Shown: piece after piece, positions 5,819-13,409 of the stretch
How the letters are laid out: the number at the start of each line of letters is the position of its first letter
Position numbering within the stretch: the stretch's first letter is position 1
Program-made: the position numbers and the translations under genes
NCBI GenBank assembly: GCA_964557205.1
Contig: CAZKZI010000093.1
Span: forward strand, 1 to 13,736
From: JAQVQN01 sp964557205
Lineage (GTDB): Bacteria > Verrucomicrobiota > Kiritimatiellia > RFP12 > UBA1067
Reading direction: 5' to 3'
DNA: 13,736 bases
The notes under the pieces: generated by a model
Databases searched by the model: none
What the model was told of the DNA's origin: nothing
What the model saw: the letters and a program-made list of their open reading frames with translations, nothing else

Positions 5819-7741
5819 CTACTCGAAATAGGTGTAGCCGCGCAGGCCGTTCTCGTATGCGGCGAGGATCTCGCGGCGTTCGGCCGGGGTGATGCGGCGG
5901 GCTTTGACCGCCTCTTCCGCCAGTCCGCGGAACTGCTCCATCAGGATTTCAGGCCGGTATTCCACATAGCTGAGCACGTCGCCGACCGAATCGCCCTGCA
6001 GTTCCTGGACATAATCGATGTCGCCGTCTTCGTCAACCCTGACGCTGGCAACATTGGTGTCGCCGAAGAGGTTGTGAAGGTCGCCGAGGGTTTCCTGATA
6101 GGCGCCGACCAGAAAGGCCGCCAACATATAAGGCTCGTCCCTGCGCATGGCGTGTACCGGCAGCACGGATTTGACGTCGTGCTGGTCGATGAACTTGTCG
6201 ATGCGTCCGTCGCAGTCGCAGGTGATGTCCGAGATGCAGGCCATGCGTTCCGGCTTTTCATTGAGCCGGTGGATGGGCATGATCGGAAAGAGCTGGTCTA
6301 TGGCCCAAGCGTCGGGCAGCGACTGGAAGACGCTGAAATTGCAGTAATAGACATCCGCCAGCAACGCGTCCAGCCCGAGCAGATCCTTGGGAATGACCTT
6401 GAGGCTGGGCAGCAGTTCGCGTATACGCGTGAGGATGTGCCAGAAGAGACAGTCGGCGGCGGCGTGCTGGCGCAAGGTTATATCGCCGTGCTTAAAGGCC
6501 TTCTGGATTTCCTCGCGGTAGTACAGGGCGTCGTTGAAAGATTCCTGGAGATTTTTCTGACTCAGCATCCGGGAGACGTACATCATGTTCTCCAGAGCTT
6601 CGTGACGAGGCTCGGGTATGGTCTCCGGCGGCTCCTTCTCCTCGTAGATCGCGGTGTCAAGCACGTTGATAAGCAGCACGGAGTAATAACCGATCAAGGC
6701 GCGTCCTGATTCGCTGATCACAGTCGGATGAGCAATCTCCGCCTCGTTGCAGGCGGTCATGATACCTTCAATCACGTCCGCGCAATATTCAGATATATCG
6801 TAATTGGCGCTGCTGGCGAAATTGGTGTGTGATCCGTCATAGTCGATGGCGAGGCCGCCGCCAATGTCGAAGATGCCCATGCGGGCGCCTTCCTTGACGA
6901 GTTCGACATAAAAGCGTGAGGCTTCTTTCACTGAATCACGGATCTCGCGGATGTTGGGCACCTGCGAGCCCAGATGGTAGTGCAGCAGTTCAATGCAGTC
7001 GAGCATGTTGACTTCGCGCAAGGTGTCGACGGCATCGATGACCTGGGATGGCGTCAAGCCGAAGACGCTGCGCTCGCCGCCGGAATCGGTCCATTTCCCG
7101 CCGACGCGGCTGGAAAGTTTGACGCGGATGCCGATACGGGGACGGATGTTCAGGGCTGCGGCGCGTTCCATGATCAGGTTGAGTTCGGCGTTGGTCTCCA
7201 GAACCATAATGGTCTGCAGACCCATTTTCAAGGAGGAGAGCGCCAGGTCGATGAATTCCACATCCTTGTAGCCGTTGCAGATCAGGAACGCATCAGGGTC
7301 GCGCATGTAGGCCAGAGCCGCGATCAGCTCGGCCTTGGAGCCAGCCTCCAGCCCGTGGTGGTATGGTTTGCCGAAGGCCACCACGTCATGCACGGCCTGT
7401 TGCTGCTGGTTGACCTTGATGGGGAAGACGCTGCGATAATCGCCCTGGTAAGCGTAATCGCCGATGGCCTTATTGAAGGCTTCATTGAGCAGTCGGATGC
7501 GGTCGCCCAGCAAGTCGCTGAACCTCAACAGGATCGGCAAGCCCATGCCGCGGTCATGCAGACCGTCAACGATGTCGCATAGTTTTACGCCGACCGCGTC
7601 CGTGGCGTTTTTAAGTTGCACGGCAACGTATCCGTCTTCGGTCACCTTGAAATAACCCTGGCTCCAAGAGTCGATCCCGTACAACTCAGCGCTTTTAACG
7701 CTGTTCCAGCCATTAAGTGCGTTCAAAAGATTATGCGCCAT
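5819..7741 (-). CDS. speA: Biosynthetic arginine decarboxylase
   Basis: A PLP enzyme converting arginine to agmatine and CO2, the first step of the agmatine route to putrescine. At 640 residues from the chosen start it has normal SpeA length. Motifs are SAELYGIDSW and GYF near the N-terminus (17-31), PIKVNQ with the PLP Lys at 109, LEAGSKAEL (131-139), CNGYKD (155-160), LLHYHLGSQ (252-260), GGGLAIDYDGS (294-304), SESGRA (343-348), VNFS-like CNFSVFQSLPDAWAIDQLFP (467-486), DITCDCDG with the active-site Cys region (505-512), GAYQE (546-550), and the usual C-terminal GLRGYTYFE. The frame is open to 7852 with another ATG at 7765. I chose 7741 because GGAGGG (complement of 7752-7757) lies 10 nt upstream and the 7852 start overlaps the likely -35. 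The gene is divergent from the helicase gene. A possible leader ORF overlaps its start. Confidence 0.94.
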   Translation of the reverse strand: MAHNLLNALNGWNSVKSAELYGIDSWSQGYFKVTEDGYVAVQLKNATDAVGVKLCDIVDGLHDRGMGLPILLRFSDLLGDRIRLLNEAFNKAIGDYAYQGDYRSVFPIKVNQQQQAVHDVVAFGKPYHHGLEAGSKAELIAALAYMRDPDAFLICNGYKDVEFIDLALSSLKMGLQTIMVLETNAELNLIMERAAALNIRPRIGIRVKLSSRVGGKWTDSGGERSVFGLTPSQVIDAVDTLREVNMLDCIELLHYHLGSQVPNIREIRDSVKEASRFYVELVKEGARMGIFDIGGGLAIDYDGSHTNFASSANYDISEYCADVIEGIMTACNEAEIAHPTVISESGRALIGYYSVLLINVLDTAIYEEKEPPETIPEPRHEALENMMYVSRMLSQKNLQESFNDALYYREEIQKAFKHGDITLRQHAAADCLFWHILTRIRELLPSLKVIPKDLLGLDALLADVYYCNFSVFQSLPDAWAIDQLFPIMPIHRLNEKPERMACISDITCDCDGRIDKFIDQHDVKSVLPVHAMRRDEPYMLAAFLVGAYQETLGDLHNLFGDTNVASVRVDEDGDIDYVQELQGDSVGDVLSYVEYRPEILMEQFRGLAEEAVKARRITPAERREILAAYENGLRGYTYFE

Positions 7742-7784
7742 TTCTAGTGAGCCCTCCGCCGACATGACAAGATTTGCGGCGCAT
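7731..7784 (-). CDS. Possible arginine-rich leader peptide ORF overlapping speA start
   Basis: On the minus strand an ATG at 7784 opens a 17-codon frame, MRRKSCHVGGGLTRNGA, whose TAA (7731-7733) lies 8 nt inside the speA coding start. Codons 2, 3 and 14 are arginine. GGAG lies 10 nt upstream, and AAGGA directly abuts the ATG. Overlap with the speA ATG in another frame would allow translational coupling. E. coli speF is controlled by a leader peptide that senses ornithine, which is the only precedent I invoke. That this frame is translated is an inference, and chance is a real alternative. Confidence 0.3.
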   Translation of the reverse strand: MRRKSCHVGGGLTRNGA

Positions 7785-7804
7785 TCCTTAAAAGCTCCGC
7801 TCCT

Positions 7805-7833
7805 GTAAAAACACAACCAATGAAACATGTCAA
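7805..7833 (-). promoter_or_regulatory. Candidate speA promoter
   Basis: Minus strand TTGACA (complement of 7828-7833) is a perfect -35. The matching -10 at a 17-nt spacing is poor (TTTTAC, complement of 7805-7810). Transcription would begin near 7798, upstream of the leader ORF at 7784, and would exclude the in-frame TTG at 7852 as the speA start. Confidence 0.35.
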
Positions 7834-7888
7834 ACCCGCTGGGAAAGTGCAACAGAAAAACGTGCGGGTATTTTTTAACGCGGTTGCG

Positions 7889-7894
7889 TATAAT
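7889..7894 (+). promoter_or_regulatory. -10 box immediately before the helicase gene
   Basis: A perfect TATAAT ends 10 nt before the ATG at 7905, with no clear -35 and no Shine-Dalgarno sequence between. If used, transcription would begin within a few bases of the start codon, giving a leaderless or nearly leaderless mRNA. Confidence 0.4.
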
Positions 7895-7904
7895 GCCACC
7901 TTGT

Positions 7905-9842
7905 ATGACCGATTATTCTAAATTTTTGAATTTGGAGCAGTGTGAGGCCGCCACGGCCGGGGACGGGCCACTGCTGGTGCTGGCTGCGGCAGGTACAGGC
8001 AAGACGCGCACATTGGTGTACCGGGTGGCTTATCTGGTCGAGCGTGGCGAGCAGCCGGACGGGCTTTTGCTGCTGACTTTCACGAACCGAGCGGCACGGG
8101 AGATGCTTGAACGCGCCAAGACCGTGGCTGGCGATGCGGTGGGAAACCTTTGGAGTGGGACATTCCACCATGTCTGCAACCGTTTTCTGCGCAAGTTTGC
8201 CGACCGTCTGGGATACCAGCGTGATTTCACGATTTTAGACCGTGACGACTCCCGTTATCTGATCGACCGCTGTATTAAAGACAGTGTGTCGAATAAAAAA
8301 GAGTTCCCAAAAAAGGATGTCATTGCTTCGCTTATCGGCAATGCAGCCAACCGTAACTGCCCGATTGACGATGTGCTGGAAAAGGCCGCCGATGTTCTAA
8401 AGGTGGATCCCGTCGAGATCATCAAGGTCGCGCGGCTCTACGGTGAGCGCAAGATCGAGATGGGAGCGATGGATTTCGACGATCTGCTGGTGAACGGCCT
8501 CAGATTGCTTAACGAACATGCTGAGGTCCGCGATTTTTATCGCCGAAAATTCAGGCATGTGCTGGTGGACGAGTATCAGGACACGAACCTGTTGCAGGCC
8601 GAGATTGTCGATATTCTGGCCGGCGAATACCGTAACGTGATGGCGGTAGGGGATGATTTCCAGTGCATCTACTCCTGGCGCGGTGCGGATTTCAGGAACA
8701 TCATGGAGTTTCCCAAGCGCTGGCCCGATTGCCGGATCGTTCGTTTGGAACAAAATTACCGTAGCGCTCCCGAGATATTGGAGGTTGCCAACGCCTGCAT
8801 CAAAGGCAACCCCGAGCAGTTCCAGAAAACGCTGCGCCCCACACGCCCCAATGGCATTAAGCCTTCGGTGTTTTCTCTTCGTGACGGTGGCGAGCAGGCC
8901 CGGACTATTCTGAATCTGATCCGGCTTTATCAGGAAAACGGATACCGTTTGAAGGATATGGCGGTGCTTTACCGCGCCCATTTCCACTCGATAGAGCTTC
9001 AGATGCAATTAGCCCGGGACGGGGTGCCTTATGTCATCACTTCCGGTATCAGCGTGTTCGAGCAGGCGCACGTCAAGGACGTCATCGCTTTTCTCAAAGT
9101 TTGCGAGAACAGTAATGACCGTATCGCCTTCGACCGTTTGCTGTGCCTGTTGGAAGGCGTGGGGCCGAAGTCGGCGGAGGCACTGTGGAATAAACTGGGC
9201 GGCTCGTTCGACACCAGCGAAAAGGCGCAGCGTGACGCGCTGAAGGCGGCGGTCAGGGCTTCGGCGCGTGGACAGTGGCAGGAGATCGACCGCCTTTTTG
9301 GCGAATATCACGGCGAGCATCTGGCAGGCAAGGGCGGCGAGATTGTGGAGCGTTTCTGCGATGTGTTTTATCGTGATTGCTTGAACCGCGCTTACGATAA
9401 CGGCGATAAGCGCGAGGAGGATATCCGGGAACTTGCGTTGCAGATCGGCAAAAGCGAGGGCGGCGTATCGGGCTTTCTGCAGGAGGTGGCGCTGCTGACC
9501 AACATCGATCATGAATACGACAAGATTTCGCGCGGCCAGAGTGACAAGGTTTACCTTAGCACGGTGCATCAGGCCAAGGGATTGGAGTGGCCGGTAGTTT
9601 TCGTGATCTGGGCTGTGGAGGGCATGTTCCCGTCCAGCCGCTCGCTCGGGGAGGCTGAAAACGATACCGAGGAGCGCCGCTTGTTTTACGTGGCTGTGAC
9701 CCGTGCGAAAGACGCCTTGTTGTTTTGCGCGCCGGGTATGCGCTGCACACGCGACGGCGGGGTTTTCTTCTGCAAACAGTCGCGTTTCATCAAGGAACTT
9801 CCGCGCGGACTTGTCAAGGAGCGCTTCGGCGGCCTGCGATGA
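7905..9842 (+). CDS. UvrD/Rep-family superfamily 1A ATP-dependent DNA helicase
   Basis: A 645-residue 3'-5' DNA helicase. All SF1A motifs are present in order: Q motif region with LNLEQCEAA (8-16), Walker A AAAGTGKT (27-34), motif Ia LTFTNRAAREM (57-67), motif II VDEYQDTN (221-228), motif III GDDFQCIYSWRGA (249-261), motif IV VRLEQNYRS (279-287), motif V STVHQAKGLEW (552-562) and motif VI YVAVTRAKD (595-603). It is somewhat shorter than E. coli UvrD or Rep (about 670-720) and has no added nuclease domain, so a repair or replication-restart role is likelier than a RecB/AddA role. The frame is open to 7827, and Met at 7893 falls inside the TATAAT, so 7905 (MTDYSKFLNL) is preferred. It is followed 38 nt later by waaA in the same direction, a probable transcription unit without functional link. 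Confidence 0.92.
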   Translation: MTDYSKFLNLEQCEAATAGDGPLLVLAAAGTGKTRTLVYRVAYLVERGEQPDGLLLLTFTNRAAREMLERAKTVAGDAVGNLWSGTFHHVCNRFLRKFADRLGYQRDFTILDRDDSRYLIDRCIKDSVSNKKEFPKKDVIASLIGNAANRNCPIDDVLEKAADVLKVDPVEIIKVARLYGERKIEMGAMDFDDLLVNGLRLLNEHAEVRDFYRRKFRHVLVDEYQDTNLLQAEIVDILAGEYRNVMAVGDDFQCIYSWRGADFRNIMEFPKRWPDCRIVRLEQNYRSAPEILEVANACIKGNPEQFQKTLRPTRPNGIKPSVFSLRDGGEQARTILNLIRLYQENGYRLKDMAVLYRAHFHSIELQMQLARDGVPYVITSGISVFEQAHVKDVIAFLKVCENSNDRIAFDRLLCLLEGVGPKSAEALWNKLGGSFDTSEKAQRDALKAAVRASARGQWQEIDRLFGEYHGEHLAGKGGEIVERFCDVFYRDCLNRAYDNGDKREEDIRELALQIGKSEGGVSGFLQEVALLTNIDHEYDKISRGQSDKVYLSTVHQAKGLEWPVVFVIWAVEGMFPSSRSLGEAENDTEERRLFYVAVTRAKDALLFCAPGMRCTRDGGVFFCKQSRFIKELPRGLVKERFGGLR

Positions 9843-9880
9843 ACACAGGCGGTAAATAAAACGAGCTGGGTTATTTAAAC

Positions 9881-11197
9881 ATGAGATGGTCGCTCTATAA
9901 TTTTTTGTTCGCTTTGGTGTATGTGGCGATGTTGCCGAGGTTCTGGTGGCGGATGCGGCGGCGCGGCGGGTACCGCAACAGGTTCAGCGACCGTTTCGGA
10001 AAATATCCGGCCGAAATCGCGGCGCGTCTCGGCGCTATGAAGGGCACTGTGTGGATACATGCTGTGAGTGTCGGGGAGGTGTATGTGGCCGGACAGGTGA
10101 TGCGCTCATTGCGCGAGATTGATCCGGGCTTGAATTTTGTGCTCAGCACCACCAGTTCCACAGGATGGAAAGAGGCGGAAAAGCAGGTCGGACCGTCTGA
10201 TGTGTTGATTTATAATCCGGTGGATTTCACGGTGTGCGTGAGGCGCGCTTTGGACTTGATCAAGCCGCGGGCGCTGATTCTGACCGAGTCCGAGATATGG
10301 CCTAACCTGATCCGTCTTTGCCACCGTCGGGGCGTGCCGCTGTTTCTGGTCAACGCGCGGGTTTCCGACCGTTCCGCGCCGGGTTACCGCCGCTTGCGTT
10401 TCTGGTTCGGTCCGATCCTGCGCATGTTCACTGTGATAATGGCGCAGTCCGATAGTGACAAGCGGCGGCTGCTGGATGCCGGCGCGTCGCCGGGGGCGAT
10501 TACGGTGGCGGGCAGTTTCAAATTTGACGTGGCGGAACGTAATCTGCGCAAAGAGGCTGCGGTGGCCGCTTTTCTGGCTGAGCACGATTGCGGCCAGGAG
10601 CGGCATATACTGCTGGGGGGCTCCACCTGGCCGGGCGAAGACGCAGTGCTTATCGGTATCTATAAGCGTTTGTGGCGCAATTATCCTGATCTGCGGCTGG
10701 TGCTGGTGCCGCGTCATTTCGAAAAGGCCGACGCGGTGCAGTCCGAGATCGAGCTGGCCGGCTTGCGTTGTATACGCAAGAGCCGTGTCGGCACGAGCCA
10801 TGCCGTGCAGCCTGACGAAGGCGAATTGCCGCCGGTGGTGCTGGCCGACACGACTGGCGAACTGATGGGCTTTTACGGTAACGCGGGGATTGTTTTTGTC
10901 GGCAAGAGTCTGTGTGAGCACGGAGCGCAGAACATGATCGAGCCTTGCCTGTGCGGGGCGGCCACGCTGGTGGGGCCGAACACCGAGAATTTCCGTCCGG
11001 TCATGTCGGACCTGCTGGAGGCTGAAGCTATAATTCAGGTGCCGGATGCCGAGACTTTGGGACGCGAGATCGAGTCGCTGCTGTCGGACAGCGCCCGGCG
11101 CGAGGCTTTGGGAGCGCACGCGGTGGCGGCGGTCATGCGCCGCAAAGGCGTGGTGGCGCGTTGCGCAGCGAGTTTGTTGTCTAGGATGGATTTTTAA
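9881..11197 (+). CDS. waaA: 3-deoxy-D-manno-octulosonic acid (Kdo) transferase
   Basis: A 438-residue GT30 glycosyltransferase that adds Kdo from CMP-Kdo to lipid A precursor at the inner membrane. An N-terminal hydrophobic anchor (about 4-24, LYNFLFALVYVAMLPRFWW) is followed by a basic patch RMRRRGGYRNR. The glycosyltransferase N domain has WIHAVSVGE (58-66), whose Glu-66 aligns with the catalytic base Glu-31 of Aquifex WaaA, and TESEIWPN (135-142). NARVSDRSAPGY lies at 158-169 and GSFKFD at 211-216. The C domain has GSTWPGED (247-254), LVPRHFEKAD (275-284), DTTGELMGFYG (323-333), and GKSLCEHGAQNMIEP (341-355), the nucleotide-sugar site. Length is typical (about 420-440). It shows the cell has Kdo-containing LPS. 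No strong Shine-Dalgarno sequence is visible; the start is the first ATG and places the membrane anchor correctly. Confidence 0.94.
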   Translation: MRWSLYNFLFALVYVAMLPRFWWRMRRRGGYRNRFSDRFGKYPAEIAARLGAMKGTVWIHAVSVGEVYVAGQVMRSLREIDPGLNFVLSTTSSTGWKEAEKQVGPSDVLIYNPVDFTVCVRRALDLIKPRALILTESEIWPNLIRLCHRRGVPLFLVNARVSDRSAPGYRRLRFWFGPILRMFTVIMAQSDSDKRRLLDAGASPGAITVAGSFKFDVAERNLRKEAAVAAFLAEHDCGQERHILLGGSTWPGEDAVLIGIYKRLWRNYPDLRLVLVPRHFEKADAVQSEIELAGLRCIRKSRVGTSHAVQPDEGELPPVVLADTTGELMGFYGNAGIVFVGKSLCEHGAQNMIEPCLCGAATLVGPNTENFRPVMSDLLEAEAIIQVPDAETLGREIESLLSDSARREALGAHAVAAVMRRKGVVARCAASLLSRMDF

Positions 11198-11314
11198 GCA
11201 CATCCAAAGTAGTATAGGTGTCCTGCCTGTGATTCATGAGCGAATGGAACAAGACGTTTAAAATTGTTGAACATGTTTTCTCAAACAAGCGTTATGCAAA
11301 AAAGGAAAGATTAA

Positions 11315-12427
11315 ATGAAGACTGAACTCAGAGTGATGATTGCGGGGTTGGCATTAATGCTGGCCTGTAATGCCTGTGCGGAACGTATTGCCGCGCCAGC
11401 CGACAGGCCTTTGGACGCAGACGGCATTACGATCTGGTACGACGGGCGGAGTCTGCCGCTTGAAGGACGGGCCTTCAGCGATACGGAGTCGTTCTTCGAC
11501 CGCTTACCCGCACGCGCGAAGTCAACTGTCCCCAATTCGGTTTGGAGTCTTAGCCATCACTCGGCTGGTATGGCTTTGCGCTTTGTGTCGGATGCCAGTT
11601 CCTTCAGGATTCGATGGGCGGTGCGCAGCTCAAGTCTCGCCATGCTGCACATGCCAGCCACCGGCGTGAGCGGGATCGATGTGTATCGGCGGACGCAGAA
11701 GGGGTGGCGTTTCGTCAAGAACGGACGTCCGAGCGGGCTGACCAACGAAGTCGCGGTCTCGCTGGTGCCAAACTCCGAGTGCCTAGTTTATCTGCCACTA
11801 TACAACGGCACAGCACTGATCGAGGTTGGCATCCCGCAAGACAAGAGCATCTTTACGCCGCCGCCGCGTCCGAGCGGGCTGACCAAGCCGGTGGTTTTCT
11901 ACGGCACATCCATCACTCACGGGGGCTGCGCCTCCCGTCCGGGCATGGCTTTCACGGCTGTGGCCGGAAGGCTGGCCGAGGCACCGGTGGTGAACCTGGG
12001 CTTCTCCGGGAGCGGCAAGATGGAATTGGCTTTGTGTGACCTGATCGCCGAAATCGATGCGGCTGTTTACGTGTTGGACTGTCTATGGAACATGAACGGC
12101 GATTTGATTCGCGAGAGAGCAGAGCCGTTCATCCGCAAACTGCGGGAAAAACGTCCCGCCACGCCGATTCTGCTGGCGGAAGACTGCACTGTTTCTGGAA
12201 TGACACCGACCGCCAAGGCGCGGATCATGCTTGGCATTTACGAAAAGCTGAAAGCTGAAGACGCGGTGCTTTGGAAGAACCTGCACTATCTGGAAGCCAA
12301 AGAGATGCTCGGCCATGACGGCGAAGGCACGGTAGACGGATGCCACCCGAACGATCTAGGCATGATGCGCATGGGCGAGGTTTACGGACAGGCGATCAAG
12401 AAAATCATAGCCGGCCCTAAGCATTGA
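11315..12427 (+). CDS. Secreted SGNH/GDSL-family hydrolase with N-terminal beta domain
   Basis: A 370-residue exported esterase. The signal peptide is MKTELR plus the hydrophobic VMIAGLALMLA, then CNACA. Either type I cleavage after ACA (22) or lipidation at Cys-18 is possible, though the lipobox (MLAC) is imperfect. Residues about 35-175 resemble the jelly-roll N domain that precedes two-domain SGNH esterases. The catalytic domain has block I YGTSITHGGCAS (196-207) with Ser-199 as nucleophile, block II NLGFSGSGKME (227-237), block III replaced by LDCLWNMN (254-261), where Asn-259 may serve, and block V DGCHPND (341-347) with Asp-341 and His-344. Such enzymes deacetylate polysaccharides, which would fit with the propeller protein at 4422, but substrate is not deducible. 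AAAGGAAAG (11301-11309) 5 nt before the ATG fixes the start. It lies 117 bp after waaA and is probably transcribed separately. Confidence 0.88.
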   Translation: MKTELRVMIAGLALMLACNACAERIAAPADRPLDADGITIWYDGRSLPLEGRAFSDTESFFDRLPARAKSTVPNSVWSLSHHSAGMALRFVSDASSFRIRWAVRSSSLAMLHMPATGVSGIDVYRRTQKGWRFVKNGRPSGLTNEVAVSLVPNSECLVYLPLYNGTALIEVGIPQDKSIFTPPPRPSGLTKPVVFYGTSITHGGCASRPGMAFTAVAGRLAEAPVVNLGFSGSGKMELALCDLIAEIDAAVYVLDCLWNMNGDLIRERAEPFIRKLREKRPATPILLAEDCTVSGMTPTAKARIMLGIYEKLKAEDAVLWKNLHYLEAKEMLGHDGEGTVDGCHPNDLGMMRMGEVYGQAIKKIIAGPKH

Positions 12428-12521
12428 AGCCGTTGGTTTGATTTTTTACCCGCTAATCGCTAGAAAAAGGGAGACCGTGCGATTGCACCAGACCAATGCA
12501 AACCTGCCATCATGATTTTTC

Positions 12522-12542
12522 AGCGTTTTCTCGCCTAACGCT
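12522..12542 (+). terminator. Candidate terminator after the SGNH gene
   Basis: AGCGTT-(9 nt)-AACGCT is a perfect 6-bp stem about 95 nt after the SGNH stop, followed by a pyrimidine-rich tract (TCATTCTTCTCTTTG). It abuts the queH stop codon at 12543-12545. The minus-strand side has no T-run, so it would work mainly for the plus-strand transcript. Confidence 0.4.
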
Positions 12543-13118
12543 TCATTCTTCTCTTTGTGTTCTTTTGTGGCTAATTCCTGACTCCTGAGTAGTTAAGTTT
12601 CTGCTGAATTCACAGCCGCAGTAGTTCTGGCGGTAGAGGCCGAACTGTTCGGAGAGTCTCAGACTGTTCTTGAAGCCGTCACCCTGTTTGAAGTTGACGG
12701 CTAGAAATTTTTGGCTGTCCAGTTCCCGCCCGATCTTGAAGAGGGTGGGGGTGTGTTTGTGGGGGCTGACCGAGAGCGTGGAGGTGAACATGTCGAAGCC
12801 TTCCTGCTCCATCCTTCGGCACGTCCGCTCCAGACTGTAACGGAAGCAGCGGTCACAGCGCGCTCCTTTCTCAGGTTCCTTTTCAAAGCCTTTCGCCACC
12901 GTATCCAGCCATTCGCTATGGTCCGGCTCTTCCGCAATCACCGGCACGTCCAGGCAAGCGGCCAGTTTGTGGGCGTTGTCCAGGCGCTTTTGGAACTCGG
13001 CATCCGGCGCGATGTTGGCGTTGGAAAAAAACATTGTCACGTCATGAACCATTTCGCGCAGCGCCAGAACACAATGGCTGGCGCAAGGTCCGCAGCAGGT
13101 ATGCAACAAAATCCGCAT
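12543..13118 (-). CDS. queH: Epoxyqueuosine reductase QueH
   Basis: A 191-residue iron-sulfur enzyme reducing epoxyqueuosine to queuosine in tRNA, the last step of Q synthesis, non-orthologous to the cobalamin enzyme QueG. Family Cys motifs are all present: HTCCGPC (6-12; Cys-8, -9, -12), CDRCFRYSLERT (88-99; Cys-88, -91), and YCGCEFS (166-172; Cys-167, -169). FFSNANIAP (30-38) and TSTLSVSPHKH (112-122) are also typical. AGGAG lies 7 nt before the ATG. The conserved part ends at about residue 173. The following 18 residues (to the TGA at 12543) are translated from intergenic repeat DNA, with heptamer units encoding about residues 176-183. The tail is unlikely to matter for catalysis. It is a single gene, convergent with the SGNH gene. 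Confidence 0.92.
   Translation of the reverse strand: MRILLHTCCGPCASHCVLALREMVHDVTMFFSNANIAPDAEFQKRLDNAHKLAACLDVPVIAEEPDHSEWLDTVAKGFEKEPEKGARCDRCFRYSLERTCRRMEQEGFDMFTSTLSVSPHKHTPTLFKIGRELDSQKFLAVNFKQGDGFKNSLRLSEQFGLYRQNYCGCEFSRNLTTQESGISHKRTQREE
12546..12592. repeat. Heptamer array C joined to an A-rich repeat, inside the queH tail
   Basis: Heptamer units taattcc and tgactcc (12572-12585) followed by tgagtag; in the other phase aattcct, gactcct, as in array A. Adjacent, on the minus strand, CACAAAAGAA and CACAAAGAGAAG form an imperfect 10-nt A-rich direct repeat (12546-12570). The whole segment is read as the C-terminal tail of QueH. Confidence 0.6.
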
Positions 13119-13168
13119 CTTTATCTCCTGTAGAAATAATGTAAGAGCATTGAATAATTTCCAGTAAA

Positions 13169-13207
13169 GCTGCGCCTCAAACCGACAAGTGGCATATCAG
13201 GCGCAGC
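13169..13207. repeat. 9-bp inverted repeat upstream of queH
   Basis: GCTGCGCCT (13169-13177) and AGGCGCAGC (13199-13207) are a perfect 9-bp stem with a 21-nt loop. On the minus strand the stem is followed by CTTTACTGG, a very weak T tract, so it could terminate the transcript arriving from 13410. It lies about 50 nt before the queH start and 4 nt from heptamer array D. Confidence 0.55.
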
Positions 13208-13211
13208 GGTG

Positions 13212-13302
13212 CTGGACTCAGGATCCAGGACCCAAGACTCAGCCTAAACCGTACCCATTCCTAATTCCTAATTCCTAATTCCCAACTATTCTCTCTTCTC
13301 TC
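13212..13302. repeat. Degenerate heptamer tandem repeat, array D (longest)
   Basis: Thirteen units hold one 7-bp phase for 91 bp: ctggact, caggatc, caggacc, caagact, cagccta, aaccgta, cccattc, ctaattc three times, ccaacta, ttctctc twice. Three sub-families share the same register: CAGGACC-like at the left, perfect CTAATTC in the middle, and TTCTCTC at the right. The link unit CAGCCTA is shared with array B, and ATTCCTA (same repeat, rotated) resembles arrays A and C. Confidence 0.8.
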
Positions 13303-13318
13303 TCTTTTACCCTCTCCA

Positions 13319-13341
13319 TTGCGTCCACTTGGTGGTCGCAA
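13319..13341. repeat. Interrupted palindrome next to array D
   Basis: TTGCG-T-CCAC-TTG-GTGG-T-CGCAA: 5-bp and 4-bp stems separated by a symmetrical T-T mismatch. It lies between array D and the 3' end of the gene at 13410, about 70 nt after that gene's stop. There is no T-run, so it is unlikely to be a simple terminator. Confidence 0.45.
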
Positions 13342-13409
13342 CAATCCATCTTCTCAACACAACCGCCCGACCAGCCTGAGACCCACCACTTCGCTTTCAG
13401 GGGGCAGGG

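Noticed and set aside
10106..11203. Long minus-strand open frame (365 codons) opposite waaA, rich in His, Arg and Gln
   Set aside because: It lies wholly antisense to a clearly recognised Kdo transferase with all motifs, and its composition is the usual shadow of a GC-rich gene.
13212..13302. Heptamer array considered as a CRISPR array
   Set aside because: Units are 7 bp with no spacers, far below CRISPR repeat length, and no cas gene is present.
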